This document shows positions 1 to 12,149 of a stretch of 64,000 bases of DNA, one piece after another. The stretch covers positions 15,934,001 to 15,998,000 of the forward strand of contig NC_083603.1 in the NCBI RefSeq assembly GCF_029168945.1. The letters are read 5' to 3'. The position numbers were made by a program, and so were the translations under genes. The notes below the pieces were generated by a model. The model made no database searches. It was given only the letters and a program-made list of their open reading frames with translations, and had not been told where the DNA came from. Source of the stretch: Cannabis sativa. Its lineage: Eukaryota; Streptophyta; Magnoliopsida; Rosales; Cannabaceae. Positions within the stretch are counted from its first letter, which is position 1, and each line of letters starts with the position of its first letter.

Positions 1-968
1 ATCTAGAATTTACTACTTAAATTTACTGACTTATTAATTCTTCGTTGAATCCACACATAGAACTCAAAATTCCACTCTCAGTATATAGAAAGCTCTATAT
101 ATTCCACCATATAGACACATCATTAGTTATCTATTGTTATAATCCTAATGTGATCAATGATCCTCTATATGGATGATTTACACTGTAAAGGGACTAAATT
201 ACCGTAACGCCCTACAATGTATTTTATCCTTAAAACACTCAACCCTGTATAAATGATATTTCAACTAAGTGAAATGAGTACTCAATCATTTATCTCGTTT
301 GGTTAAGCTCGAAGGAAATCACCCTTTGCTTACTATTCGCCAGATAGAAGCTATAGATTCCATATTTATGTTAGCGCTCCCACTCAATCGTACTACCGTG
401 TTCCCAAAATGTATGTATTGCCCTGACCAAAAATTAGGCTTAACTAAAAAATCAAAGAACACGAATAACACTCTTGAGATTGAGCCTAACCATATCAGGA
501 TTTCGATCATGTGATCTAGGATCAACTTAGTGATATTGAATTGAATAGATATTTGCGGTAAGTTTCATAAATCTATTTCAAAGTTCAATATCGGTCCATT
601 CCAATGCATACTCCATGCATCCAACCTGAGCTTTACTTTAACCTATGTTCTGGAATGAACATAGCCTTTCTCCAAATGCAAGTAAACTCTGTTGTAGATT
701 GTCATATCAGTAAAACCCAGTGTTCTGATAAATCTAGGAATACTTTATTCACATAGTCATGTTTACTTTCCACTGTGTTGACAACACAATAAACATGATC
801 AAGTATGTGAAAGGGGTTTGGATGAATTTATAAATTAAATAGGCAAACAATTGATTAAGTGAACCAAAACATACACAAATGAATGAAAAATACTTCTGTT
901 ACTTTATTGATATTGAATAATCTGGATTACATTGAAATAGAGTTTTATTTAGGGTATAAAACCCAACA
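1..968 (-). repeat. Family A Copia-type LTR, cut by the window edge
   Basis: This is the sense-5' half of a long terminal repeat on the minus strand. It ends at 963-968 in CCAACA, the complement of the TGTTGG that opens the other copies. The same sequence recurs at 37137-39015 and 49083-50909 (same orientation) and at 41529-43404 (opposite). The rest of the LTR lies left of base 1, so I cannot tell a solo LTR from a full element, nor see its target duplication. It interrupts the LINE that starts at 969. Confidence 0.85.
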
Positions 969-2340
969 AAACCTTCCTAGCTTCAAGCAAACTCTTCCTG
1001 CACCATGAGTCTTTCCCTTGTTTCTCGAGTGACCACACACTATTATTATTGCAGTATTTTGCCAGAATAACCTTAACTCGGATCGTCCACATTCTTCAAA
1101 ACTATCCAGAAGAGTTTACCTAAGAAAGCTATATTCATATCCTTAAACCTTCTAAAGCCAAGGCCAATATTCTTTCTCTGTCTTAACCAAATGCACGACT
1201 TGTCAATAACACTACCTATGAAATTTCGTCTTCTCCGGATGATTGTCGAGGCAAGAAAAAATTTTGTATTACCATCACCATATCGTGTCTAGTTTTCACG
1301 TAACTTTTGTCTCCAAATTCTATCCATCATTCTTTCAAGTTCCAGTATCTCTAGTGTATCTCAGCTTCTAATTCCATCGTATCTTTTGAGATTAGAACAT
1401 TTTGGAGATGTCCCAGCTGTCTATGAAGATAGTTAAGCTTCCTGTCACAGAAACCAAAAACTTCTTGGTTCCATTTCTTCAACTCTCTCTTCGTCTCCGA
1501 GAATTTCTTCTGTAGCACAAAATCGCCCCTGGGAGCTTCTATTGATAGCCACGAGTTTTGAATAACTTTCTTACAATCCAGTCCTGACGTACAAACTTGA
1601 AGAAATCTAAATGGGTACCTTAACTTTGGAGTTACACCCCACGAATTTAGGAGTAAAGGAGCATGGTCCGATCCCACTATAGGAAATAAGTGAATAGAGG
1701 CCCTAGGAAAATCATCACACCATCTTGCATCAACAATGACCCTATCCAGTCTTTTACGCACTCTATTCTCTGCATTTCTCAAATTTTTCCAGGTACAAAT
1801 GTCTCCCCCACATCCAAGATCAACTCCTCCAATGTTAAACAAGAAATTCGCAAGCATCTCCCCTTCCCGCATATCAAAAGCTTTGCCTCCTATCTTCTCA
1901 GACTGATCAAGAATCACATTGACGTAACCCATCATAGCCCAAGGCTCGCTGCACTCACCAATTTTAGCCGTGAGTCATTGCCAAAACGATCTCTTCAGAG
2001 TGTAATACAAGGTTCCATAAATGCAGATTAAACTCCATTGAGGCAGACCTATCCCCTCCTTAACCACCACACGAAACCCCAAATCTAAAGTTTCAACCAC
2101 ATGACAATTAACCCCTCTTCTCCAAGCAACACATAAACCCCCTACTATACCAACAGCAAGGATACACGAGACATTTGAAAACCCCAGTCACCTAGTAACG
2201 TTCCTCATCGTTTTGATATCAACTTTAGTTTCTAAAAGAAAAATTAAATCCGCATCACAGTTGCGAATTAAACCCCTGAGGGTTCTCTCTGCCACAGCCT
2301 TTTGGAGGCCCCGGCAGTTCCACGCTAAGAACCTCATAAA
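969..2340 (-). pseudogene. L1-type LINE ORF2 remnant (endonuclease, then reverse transcriptase C-end; internally deleted)
   Basis: Reading leftward from about 2337, the minus strand encodes the start of a plant L1 ORF2 (MRFLAWNCRGL, then FLLETK), the usual N-end of the apurinic endonuclease domain. The open stretch 1935-1351 continues it with LDRVIVDARW and VGSDHAPLLL, the latter being the conserved SDH catalytic motif. Around 1160-970 are residues typical of the ORF2 C-end (GLGFRRFKDMNIAFLGKLFW). Almost the whole reverse transcriptase between these parts is missing, so an internal deletion near 1250 is inferred. Stops and frameshifts are present, for example near 2190 and 1960. It is a dead copy, later cut at its 3' side by the LTR at 1-968. 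Confidence 0.85.
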
Positions 2341-2670
2341 GACAGTGGGAGCATGCTTACGGCCGCCTCCTGGCCATTGCTAAAATTTTGCTCGTATTCT
2401 ACGGTAACGTCAACACAGTTTGCCAGTATATCATTCAAATTGCCTGTAGACATCGATTTCCCAACATCTTCAATCTCTCTCTTTTTCCTACCACTCCGAG
2501 TCTTAACTCTGGAGTTACGTTTTGTGGAGCTATTCTTGTATTTCCCTCGCATCTTCCTACCACGCCCCAAGCATGGCTCCTCACAGTTATCCACCACTCC
2601 CATACAAAATTGACTCTCGCCATTGATACTCGTTTCTCCTTCAGCAGCTTATAATCTCTCTAGACATGGT
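2334..2670 (-). pseudogene. LINE ORF1 C-terminal fragment
   Basis: A basic, Lys/Arg-rich open stretch (2603-2334, minus) lies directly upstream of the LINE ORF2. Its stop TGA (2336-2334) overlaps the ORF2 start ATG (2337-2335) as ATGA. Plant L1 elements carry an ORF1 nucleic-acid-binding protein in this place, so I assign it by position and composition. No zinc knuckle is visible in the part that remains. The 5' end of the element is not recognisable beyond about 2670. Confidence 0.6.
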
Positions 2671-2834
2671 AGAAGACTAAATTTTGTGACAGTTGGATAG
2701 GATAAAACAAGGTATGGCCTTGCGCTTTCTATTCAAATTTTTTTTAATTAAATCTAATTTAATCTAAGTTTAAATTTTAGAATTAAAAGAATTTTAATGC
2801 AATTAAACATAAGTGTAGAAATCTTTTATAAGTT

Positions 2835-2934
2835 GTTACTTGTAACCATCTCTATCACTCCCTTGGCCTCCTATAATGTAAACCAAGTGTCCCCCTCCTC
2901 CACCTCCCGTTTCATGTCCTACATCGACACCTTC
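2835..2934 (+). pseudogene. Copia polyprotein piece upstream of a nested LTR
   Basis: This short Pro/Ser-rich stretch (PPPPPPVSCPTSTP in one frame) matches the linker between integrase and reverse transcriptase in Copia polyproteins. It continues at 4790 once the inserted LTR (2935-4789) is ignored. The gag, protease and integrase parts of this old element are not recognisable upstream. Confidence 0.55.
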
Positions 2935-4789
2935 TGTTGGGATTTTATACCCTAAATAAAATCCATTTCAATCTAATCTGATTTGTTACTAATAAAAGAT
3001 TAGAAATCATTTATGTTTACATGTAGTTTTCATGCTTATGGTTTTATGTGTACAAAATCTGTTAAGTCCAGAACATATAGTTATTCACAATTACAGTGAT
3101 GTCAACACAGTGGAATGTAATTGTGATTATATGCTTCAAAAGATAATGTCCCCGATTCATCAGTGCACTGGATTTACACTGATGTGATAATCGGCGATAA
3201 AGTATACTTACACTTTGGATAAGTGTTATGTTCTTTCCAGAACATTGGCAAAGTATGCTAGTTTCAGATGTATGGAGTATACATTAGACTGGGACCGATA
3301 TTGATCTTGGTAAAGATATTATAATCTTACCGTTGTATCTTTCTAAGTCAATATCCCTAGTTGATCTTAGATCAAAAGATCTTAATCTTGACATGCTTAG
3401 GTTCAATCTCAGGAGTGCTATTCATGTTCTTTGATTTGTTAGTTAAGCATACTTTTTGGATAGAGTGATACGTACATTTTGGGAACATGATAATACAATT
3501 GAGTGGGAGCGCTAAACATAGATGTGGAAGCTATAACTTCTATATGGAAATAGAAGTGAAACAATGATTTTTTTCAAGCTTGGCTTAATAGAAATAAATG
3601 GAAGAGCTCCTATTTCAGTGATTATATTAGCTCACCGAAATGTCATTTATAGGAAGCTAAGTGTTATAAGGATAAAATACATTAAGGGGTGAAACGGTAA
3701 ATTTATCCCTACTCAGTGTAAATCATCTATAGAGGATCTTTAATTATTTGGATTAGAACGATGGTTAAATGTTTATAACGTATCTATATCGTGGAACATA
3801 TAGAGCGTTATATATGACTGAGAGTGCAATTCCAAGTTCTATGGTGGATGCAATAAGGAATTAATAAGTTAGGGAATTTACTTGGTAAATTCTAGATCTG
3901 CTTATTAGAAGCTCGGTTGTATAGGCCAATGGTCCCCATACTAGTTGAGACGATACTGATTGTAAGACTCAGTTAATTAATTTTAATTAATCAATTATAA
4001 TTTTAAAATTAGACTATGTCTAGTTTATGAATTTTCACTAAGCAAGGGCTTAATTGTGAAGAAAAGAGATTCTAGGGCTTATTTATTAATTAAGAGACTT
4101 TATTAAGTCTAATTAATAAATATATTAAATGGCAATTTTATTTGATAATTATTTTTTATTATTAAATAAATAGTTTTGACATTTAAGTGGTTAAATTGGA
4201 AAAAATGACATTTTTGAGAAAATAAGGAAAAATTGTTAAAAATGGCAAAATTCTAAAGTAGGGCCCACATCCTATGGTCGGCAACTTGAGAGGGAATTTC
4301 CATTTAATTTTTTCAATATTTTAATGCCTTAATAATTCTAACCTTAACCTAGGTGGTTGCATATAAATAGATAGTGATGCCTCATATCAGAAAATGATGA
4401 AATTCAAGCCTTCAGTCAAATTTTCTAAGCCATCAATTCTCTCTATTTTCGAACCACTCCCCTCTCTTTCTCTCTTCATATTTTCATACCCTATAATGAT
4501 AGAGTAAGTGCCCACACACATCAAGTGGTACTCAATCATAGTGTGTAAGGCTGTGAAGAATCCAGTTTCAAGAGGAGATTCAGACTCAAATCTTGGTGAT
4601 ATTCTGCTACAGACTAGATACAAGGGTTAGAGATCTAACTGGAAGGAGACATTATTATTCCGCTGCACCCACTGTAAGGTTTCTGTAACTTTATATGTAT
4701 TTATTCACATTGTTTTAGAGATTCATATTTAGGATGTTAAATAACATACGTGGTAGTAAATCTAGATCCTGGTAAAATATAATCCAACA
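2935..4789 (+). mobile_element. Family A solo LTR nested in a Copia pol gene
   Basis: The unit opens with TGTTGGGATTTTATACCC and closes with CCAACA at 4784-4789, 1,855 bp in all. The flanks are CCTTC (2930-2934) and TCTTC (4790-4794), a 5-bp target duplication with one changed base. A TATA box, ATATAAATAG, lies at 4361-4370 in the sense direction, which sets the strand. No internal region or second LTR is present, so this is a solo LTR left by LTR-LTR recombination. It splits the Copia polyprotein between 2934 and 4790. It is more diverged from the other family A copies than they are from each other. Confidence 0.85.
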
Positions 4790-6475
4790 TCTTCGTCATT
4801 AGATCCAACACTCAAAGATGATCTTTTCATTGCACTACGTAAAGGTAAACGCCAACGTACTTTTTCTATTTCTTCTTTTATTTCTTATAATCATCTCTCC
4901 TCTTCTTCTTACACTTTTATTGCTTCTCCTGATTCTATCACTATTCTTAAAATTGTCCGTGAAGCAATGTCTCATCCTTGTTGGCTTGTTGTAATGATAG
5001 AAGAGATAAATGCTTTAGTTGCAAGTAGTACTTGGGTCTTGGTCAATTTACCTTCAAGAAAATGGGTCATAAGGTGCAAATGGGTGTTAACGATTAAATT
5101 TAATCAAGATGGAATAATTGCTTGCTTTAAGGTCTCTCTTATTGCAAAGGGTTATGCTTAAACCTATGGAGTGGACTATTGTGATACTTTTTATCCTGTT
5201 GATAAACTCACATCTATTCGACTATTCATATCCGTGGAAGTTACTCATCATTGGCCTTTGAATCATAGTGATATTAATAATATTGTTTTCGTGGAGATCT
5301 TGAGGAAGAAGTGTATATGGAGCAACCTCCTGGGTTTGTTGTTCAGGGAGAGTTAGGGCGAGTTTATCGTCCTTGCAAATCTTTATATCGATTGACACAA
5401 AGCCCTCATGCTTTGTTTGGTAAATTTAGTAAGGCTATTGAGAAATTGATTTTCTTAAAAAGTAAGTTAGACCATTCTGTGTTGTATAAAAGACTGATTG
5501 CTGGTATTATTTTGTTAGTGGTGTATGTTGATGACATCATTATTACTAGAAATGATAATGACGACATCTAATTCCTTAAGCATTTCATTCATACCCAGTT
5601 TCACATGAAGGATTTAGGGAAGCTCAAGTCTTTGGGTATTGAAGTTACTCGGAGTAAACAAGGTATTTTTCTATCTCAAATGAAGTATGTACTTGATTTG
5701 TTAACTCAGACATTAATATTGGGAGCGAAACCTTGTAATGGTCCAATAAATCTAGTTGTGCATCTTACACGTGATGGGGAATCATTTGAAGATCTTGAGA
5801 ACTATCGCATATTGGTTGGAAAGTAAAATTATTTAACTGTGACTTGTCCGGATATTGCATTCCCAGTTAGTGTCATTAGTCAATTTATGTCTTCTCCAAC
5901 AATTCATCATTGGGCAGCACTAGAGCTAATTTTATTATTTAAAAGGAGCAGAAGAGGTATAGTTTACAAGGATCATGGACATACCGAGATTGAGTGTTTC
6001 TCTGATGCAGATTTGGCAGGCTCCAAGGTAGATAGACGATCCACTTCAGGATATTGTGTATTTGTTGGGGAAAATCTAATCTCTTTGAAGAGTACGAAAC
6101 AAAATATTGTGTCTAGATTCAGTGTTGAATCAGAATATAGGGCTATGACATAGTCTATGTGTGAGGTAATATGGATTTATCAGCTTTTAACTGAATTCGG
6201 ATTTAAGACATCTATTCCAGCAAAATTTTGGTGTGATAATCAAGCTGCTCTTCATATTGCCTTAAATCCCGTGTTTCACAAGCGAACTAAGCACATTAAG
6301 ATTGATTGTCATTTTGTTTGTGAGAAAATTCAAGAAGGTCTGATCTCCACAGGATATGTGAAGGCCGAAGAACAATTAGGAGATATTTTTACAAAGACTT
6401 TGAATGGCGTGAGGATTAATTATCTTTGTAACAAGCTGGACATAATTAACATCCATGCTCCAACTTGAGGGGGAG
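4790..6475 (+). pseudogene. Degenerate Ty1/Copia reverse transcriptase and RNase H
   Basis: The plus strand carries a Copia pol C-half broken by several stops and frameshifts (near 5161, 5310, 5570, 5826 and 6153). The order is: linker (DDLFIALRKGKR), RT palm start (REAMSHPCW), VYMEQPPGFV motif around 5310, catalytic YVDD at about 5527-5538, KLNYLTVT-type region near 5830, RNase H (ECFSDADLAGS near 5990), AESEYRA-type motif (here VESEYRAMT) and QLGDIFTKTLN near 6370. It ends in front of a polypurine tract, GAGGGGGA, at 6467-6474. The number of lesions and the nested LTR mark it as an old, inactive insertion. Confidence 0.92.
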
Positions 6476-6650
6476 TGATAGAATATTTTTTTTTTTTTTT
6501 GAGTTAAGCAGTGATAGAATATTAGTTGTAAATATTAGGGTAAATTGTATTTACTAGTCTCCTATCTATATTTAGTAGCTTCCCATTTAGTCTCCTAATA
6601 TTGTATATAAATATATACTATTCTATAGAATACAACACATAATTCTATTC
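6476..6650 (+). repeat. Short 3' LTR of the old Copia element
   Basis: Directly after the polypurine tract comes TGATAGAATATT, then a repeat of the same words at about 6512 after a T run. A TATA-like ATATAAATATAT lies near 6605 and the stretch ends around TAATTCTATTCA. Position, length and the TGATAGAATATT start fit the short LTRs of this Copia type. The exact right edge is a guess, and no matching 5' LTR is visible. Confidence 0.55.
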
Positions 6651-6796
6651 ACCATTCTCTACAATTACCAATTAATCCTAAACATAGTCTCACATTTTTT
6701 AATGGAAATTTAACTTTGTTATCCAATAACTTCGGCTACCGAACAAGATATGCAACAATTTAGTTAGAATGCACTCAAAATTAATCAATGATCAAG

Positions 6797-7120
6797 CACT
6801 ACAAGAAATGAGACTTTTTATTCCACTTTTATACTTGTGAAAAATAAAAAATTAGATAAAAAAATATGTTGGAACATTTTATCCCACTTTTTGGCACTTA
6901 AGAGATAAAAATAGGTACATTTAAGGACAAGGGTTATATTGGGTTCGACCTTAAAAAAATTACAAAACAAAAAATGAGTTCAAGATGAGTTTTTTAATGA
7001 CCAACCAAACAAGCCCCTGATGGCTAAGGTATTGACCTTAAAAACAAGGGCCTTGTTTGGCTGGTGCTAAAAAAATAAATTTTTCATCATTTACCTCTTC
7101 TCCATGCCAAACAGGACTTA
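6797..7120. mobile_element. CACTA-like terminus and MITE-like fold
   Basis: CACTACAAGAAATGAGAC at 6797 has the CACTACAAGAAA start typical of plant CACTA terminal repeats. It is followed by repeated words such as TTTTTATYCCACTTTT. A related stretch occurs at 33549-33640. Inside, 6991-7017 and 7046-7069 form an inverted pair (ACCAACCAAACAAG and CTTGTTTGGCTGGT). The far CACTA end was not found, so the element may be a fragment. Confidence 0.4.
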
Positions 7121-9119
7121 GTAGCAATCCTACCGAGATAAATAAAAGTCTTGAGTAAGCAAATAAAATTAGCCTGCTCGTGAACCCACATAAAAGACAT
7201 TGGTGTTCATCTCCTTCTCATACGGCAATACCCATTTTTTAGGTATGCCCTCTCCTTTGTGCTTTTTATTTTTGTATTTTCTTTTTTTTTTTTTTTTTGC
7301 TCAAAATCTTTATTTTTGTCTATTTTTCACATTAATAACTTAAATACATCAATAAAAATGGTTTCTTTTCTGTTATTAGGATGAAAAAACTGTCTATGTG
7401 AATGGATTTATTTGGGTTCGAAAACATGAGGGTAAGTTCATTTTTACTATATTATGATTATTGTTGTTGGGTATTAACCTTGAAATAGGTAGATAAATAT
7501 TGTTTGCTAAATTTTTTATAAATAGTAACATTAGAGTTCTATGGGTATTGTTGTGGGATTTAAGTTTGAAATAAGTAGATACATATTTTTTGCTAAATTT
7601 TTCTAATAAAATTTGTTGAATGAACTTTTGTTGATTTTTTTTATTTATACAAAAACTAATAGTAATATTTTAGTACTAAGTCTAATGTTGGTGTATTTTT
7701 AGCTTGAAATAGGTAGATAAATATTGATATTGAGAAATTTTACACACATTTTTTATTTAGAAGAGCGATTAATTAGTCTTCAATGTTCTAATATATTAAT
7801 ACTAGGAAATGAAAGCGCGGTTTTCATAATTTTGTACAATCATATGTATTATAAATTTAATATTTTCTTTAATTATATATAATTTGAAATCTAATTTCTT
7901 GTATATTACAATGTTATTCAAAAAAAAAAAAAGTTAAATATTTAATCATTAAAAATATAAACTTCCTTTAAATGAGTCTAATATTATAATGATATTATTT
8001 TTTTTATATAGATACAAAGGTATAAGATTGTGTAGAAAAAAAATATAAATAGAACAATCATTAAATAGTTTGTGATTTGTCAAATTTTAAAGATAAGGAT
8101 AGAACACTAATAAAAATTAGAACAATTAACCATAATGTGCTTTTAACGAAAAAAAAAAAAGACAATATATAAGTAAATGTATATACACACATTAAAACAA
8201 CACATATAAATTGCTACAAATATGTAAGTTAATGAATCTTTATTATGATTAATTATTATCTCTTACTTTTATCCTAATAAATTATAATATTGTAACTGAA
8301 ATAGTAAAATTTGTAATTACTTTTTACAAACATTATTTGTCTTTAATTTTTTGTTTAATTAGAAAATATTACCATTTATGATTAGTTATAATTAATAAAT
8401 TTTATTATTTATTACACTTTATCACTTGTATATTTATATTTGTATAAAAATTAGAATTTTTTTTTATGAATACAAAAGATATAAAAATATTAAAATTTTA
8501 CAAAATAGAAAAAAGTTGATTAATGAAATTTAATTTGAGTATTATAATTGTATGTAGTATTTTATTTTGTATTCGAGGAACATCATTCAACAACTTTAAC
8601 ACAGTATTAGAGTTAATTTTTTACAAAATGAACTATATTTTAACAATACATCTCTTATTTATTTTTTTATTAAAGATGCTGCAATTAAATAGTTACTATA
8701 AATTTTATATATCATATAATTACTATTATTATTATTATTATTCAATAAATATAGGAGAGTATAGAAGAATTTCTTTTTTTTTATATAGTCGGTGGAGAAA
8801 AAGATTGTAAAATCAATAGTTTGCTAAACTATTTACAAAATTAATAAGTTTGTAACGATGATAATTATTATAATTAATGATGATAATAAATTATTGGTAT
8901 ATGTTTAAGAAAAAAACAAATAAATAATGGTATATTTAAATTAGTTTTTACTCATTTACTATAATTAAGTTATTATTATTGCTATTAGTGGTTACAACAA
9001 CACTTTATCTTTTCTAAGATTTAATTAGTTTTGCTAGTCATGCAATTTCTCTTTCTTTATCTCCTCGTGAATCATGCATTTATATGATATTAAACATATA
9101 TATATAAATATATATAGAT
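7121..9119. other. AT-rich intergenic DNA with a short repeated word
   Basis: No gene is recognisable here. Three diverged copies of a 55-60 bp unit containing TTGAAATAGGTAGATAAATATT lie at about 7454-7515, 7546-7602 and 7690-7740. The open stretch at 8523-8810 is low-complexity (Tyr/Asn/Ile-rich) and shows no domain, so I do not call it a gene. Confidence 0.6.
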
Positions 9120-10360
9120 TATTAAAATTATAGAGTATTAATTTTACATTGTTTAATTTTTTTTGTTAAAAAAAAATGATTATCTAAAAATATGTAAAAG
9201 ATTTAATTTAATGAATGTACATATCTAAGAAACATTAATAGTTTTTTTTTTCAAAAAAAAAAAAAAACTTTCATAATTTTTAAAATTTCTTCATTCTTTT
9301 AAATTAAAAAAATATAAAATATTAAATATTATATATGTCTGTCTAATGAGTTTAATAATAGTCCATTACACTTTTAGAAGCTAGAATTATAATACAATTT
9401 TTCTTTTTTTGAAAGAGAAAAAAAATAAATCAAATTTAGAGATGAGAAAATAATGCATTCTAACAAAAAAAAATTTTTAAAAATTATATATATATATATA
9501 AATTGTTAAAAATTATATATATAAATTGTTAAAAATTATAGAGAATATTACTTTTACATTGTTTAATTTCTTTCTTTAAGAAAAAAAAAAGATTACCTAA
9601 AAATATGTAAGAGATTTAATTTAATGAAAGTACATATCTAAGAAATATTAATATTATTTTTTTCAAAAACATTATACATTATTTTTAAAAAAAATTAATT
9701 CTTTTAAATAAAAAAAATTAAAATATTGAATAATATATATCTCAATTATAATACAATTATTTTTCTTTTTTTAAAGAGAAAAAAAAATAATAAAAATATT
9801 AGAGATGAGAAAATAATGTACTCTAAATAAAATAAAAAAGCTAAAATCATATCACTACATGTTAAATGAAAAACAACAGCAATTTATTTGTGTATCATAT
9901 AAAATATATATCCTGAATAAAATAAGAAAAATAGTATTAAATACTGAATAAAAATAAAAAAATTTCTTTCTTTAAGAAAAAAAAAAGATTACCTAAAAAT
10001 ATGTAAAAGATTTAATTTAATGGAAGTACATATCTAAGAAACATTAATATTTTTTTTTTCAAAAACAGTATACATTATTTTAAAAAAAATTAATTCTTTT
10101 AAATAAAAAAAAATAAAATATTAAATAATATATATCTCAATTATAATACAATTATTTTTCTTTTTTTAAAGAGAAAAAAAAATAATCAAAAATATTAGAG
10201 ATGAGAAAATAATGCACTCTAAAAAAAATAAAAAAGCTAAAATCATATCAGTACATGTAAATGAAAAACAACAGCAATTTATTCTTGTGTGTATCATATA
10301 AAATACATATCCTGAATAAAATAAGAAAAATAGTATTACAATACTGAATAAGAATAAAAA
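9120..10360. repeat. Three-copy tandem repeat of about 400 bp
   Basis: The motif GATTACCTAAAAATATG followed by TACATATCTAAGAAA recurs at about 9178 (as GATTATCTAAAAATATG), 9591 and 9987, a spacing of 413 then 396 bp. The second and third copies also share their 3' parts (TATCTCAATTATAATACAA, then GAGATGAGAAAATAATG). The first is more diverged. No coding sequence is seen. It could be a local tandem expansion of a MITE-like sequence. Confidence 0.75.
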
Positions 10361-10682
10361 AGTCTATTGAAAAAAAAAACCTGAGATATATACATTAGAT
10401 CGTTGTGATAATCTTATTCTATATGTAATAATATAATTAAAAAATATGATGTTGTGAGCTCTTGATGAGAGAGTGAAGAACAAAAACATACAAAATATTT
10501 GGGAGCAAGAAACAGTGAAAGTAAATTAGATGTGATAAAAATGCTAACAATTTTAGATCATGTACGCAGATGTAGTATACGATAGGAATATATATATATA
10601 TATGCATTCATTCATTTACTATGTGTTTATGTCTTTTCAACTTTCTCATTTATAAATTGTAACTCATATATTACATTATGTA
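10361..10682. other. AT-rich stretch with nothing recognised
   Basis: I see no ORF, RNA gene or repeat, apart from a short TA run near 10591-10602. It ends where the proposed Helitron begins. Confidence 0.5.
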
Positions 10683-11029
10683 TCTTTATCTTTATATATT
10701 AAAAGTGTCTATCTAACGGCATTTCTTAGTTTCTTGGTTTATACCTTAAAAATAAAACAATATTCTATTAAATTTAACGATGTTAATATGTTTGATCTTC
10801 CGTTAACAAATAAACCCAATAATTAAACCCAAAAATTAAATAATCTTTTTTTAAATTAAAAAAAAATCATCTTAGGCACATATCTCTCTAACAAACCGTA
10901 TCAAATAAGGCTGTTAGTATTATTATTATCTAAATATATTAATATTAATGTTTTAAAAATTAATATTATTTTGAATCGTATATGAATTGTATAACCCTAA
11001 CACGAAAAGCCAAATCTAATTTTTCTCAG

Positions 11030-11654
11030 TCACATCATCATCGACTAGGATCAGTCGACTCCCACTCCCAGTCGACTAATACACCGGACTTCAGTTCCTC
11101 TCTAAGTGCCTCCTCCACTCTTTCTATGAACACCGAGCCATGAAATTCAAATCGGATAAATCCCATTGAACGATCAAATATCAATGTTCAATCCATTTTG
11201 TGGCACTCCTATGGAGTTTTAAAAGTTTTATTGAATAATTTGATATTAATAAAGAGAACGGTGCATTCTTCTTCTTGCCAGGTGAGTTTCAACTTTCAAT
11301 TTTAATGGACAATTTCAATTTCAAGATTTTACAAATGGTTCTTAAAGGTACATTGATTGGATTTCAAGTTTTTTTTCTCCCTTTGAAGGATTATTGAATA
11401 ACGATTATCAATAATTAAATAATTATCTAGAATGAATATACTCTCATATGGCGCAACTCATTTGTTTCAGATACTGTTGCGCCTAATACTTCGGTAGTTA
11501 AAAACAAAATAAAACGTAACCCATTTCAAGCCACGACTCATCTCCGACCTTCTCTCTCATCTCCGACCCAGCACTTCCGCCCACCGGCCGAGCACACAAT
11601 CGGCGGTCCCTCTAGAGATCTCCGTTAAGTTCTATTTCTAGATCTAGATTTAAA

Positions 11655-11690
<36 letters not shown>

Positions 11691-11712
11691 TTTATGAGAA
11701 CTTTTGGTGCAG
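11030..11712 (+). other. Leader-like sequence with CT microsatellite, possibly captured
   Basis: This is a patch of higher GC and C-rich content (around 11040-11140 and 11520-11620) in otherwise AT-rich DNA. A pure CT repeat follows at about 11658-11686. It resembles a plant 5' untranslated leader. It stops at TTTGGTGCAG, which serves as a splice acceptor for the eIF3b exon starting at 11713. No coding exon is recognised, and its source gene is unknown. Confidence 0.35.
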
Positions 11713-12149
11713 AGAGTTGTCATCAATATTTTTGATGTAAGAACTGGAAAGGTTATGAGAGATTTCAAGGGCACAACCGATGAGTTTGCAATTGCAGGAA
11801 GCGGTGGTGTGTCAGGGGTATCTTGGCCTGTTTTCAAGTACTATATATTTTCCCTCTTGATATTGATATTGCCAATGTTATTTACAACATTATGATTGTG
11901 TTTTTTTACATCATACATTAATGGGTTACATGATTTTTCAGATGGGGTGGTGGAAAAGAAGATAAATATTTTGCAAGGCTGGGGAAAAATCTGATCTCTG
12001 TTTATGAGACAGAAAACTTCTTTCTTCTTGATAAGAAATCCTTGAAGGTCGAGAATGTGATGGATTTCAGTTGGTCTCCTACTGATCCAATTCTTTCCCT
12101 GTTTGTTCCTGAATTAGGGGGTGGCAATGAACCTGCAAGAGTGAGTCTA
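11713..12149 (+). pseudogene. eIF3 subunit b fragment with a retained intron
   Basis: The two exons encode part of the WD40-type beta-propeller of translation initiation factor eIF3b, a scaffold of the eIF3 complex on the 40S ribosome. Exon 1 (11713-11837) contains NIFDVRTGKVMRDFKG and GVSGVSWPVF. A canonical GT-AG intron follows (11838-11941). Exon 2 (11942-12140) contains WGGGKEDKYFARLGKN, ISVYETE and DFSWSPTDPIL. The reading frame is kept across the intron and no stop occurs inside. After NEPARVSL the match is lost, with GTGAGT at 12141 a likely former donor. Real eIF3b is about 700 residues, so over 80% is missing and there is no start codon. The retained intron shows DNA-level capture, not a processed copy. 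Confidence 0.85.

Noticed and set aside
319..525. Open frames on both strands inside the first LTR as possible genes
   Set aside because: They lie in LTR sequence shared by all copies and show no domain or codon signature.
8523..8810. 95-codon frame as a hypothetical protein
   Set aside because: It is AT-driven low complexity (Tyr, Asn and Ile runs), with no homologous motif and no exon context.
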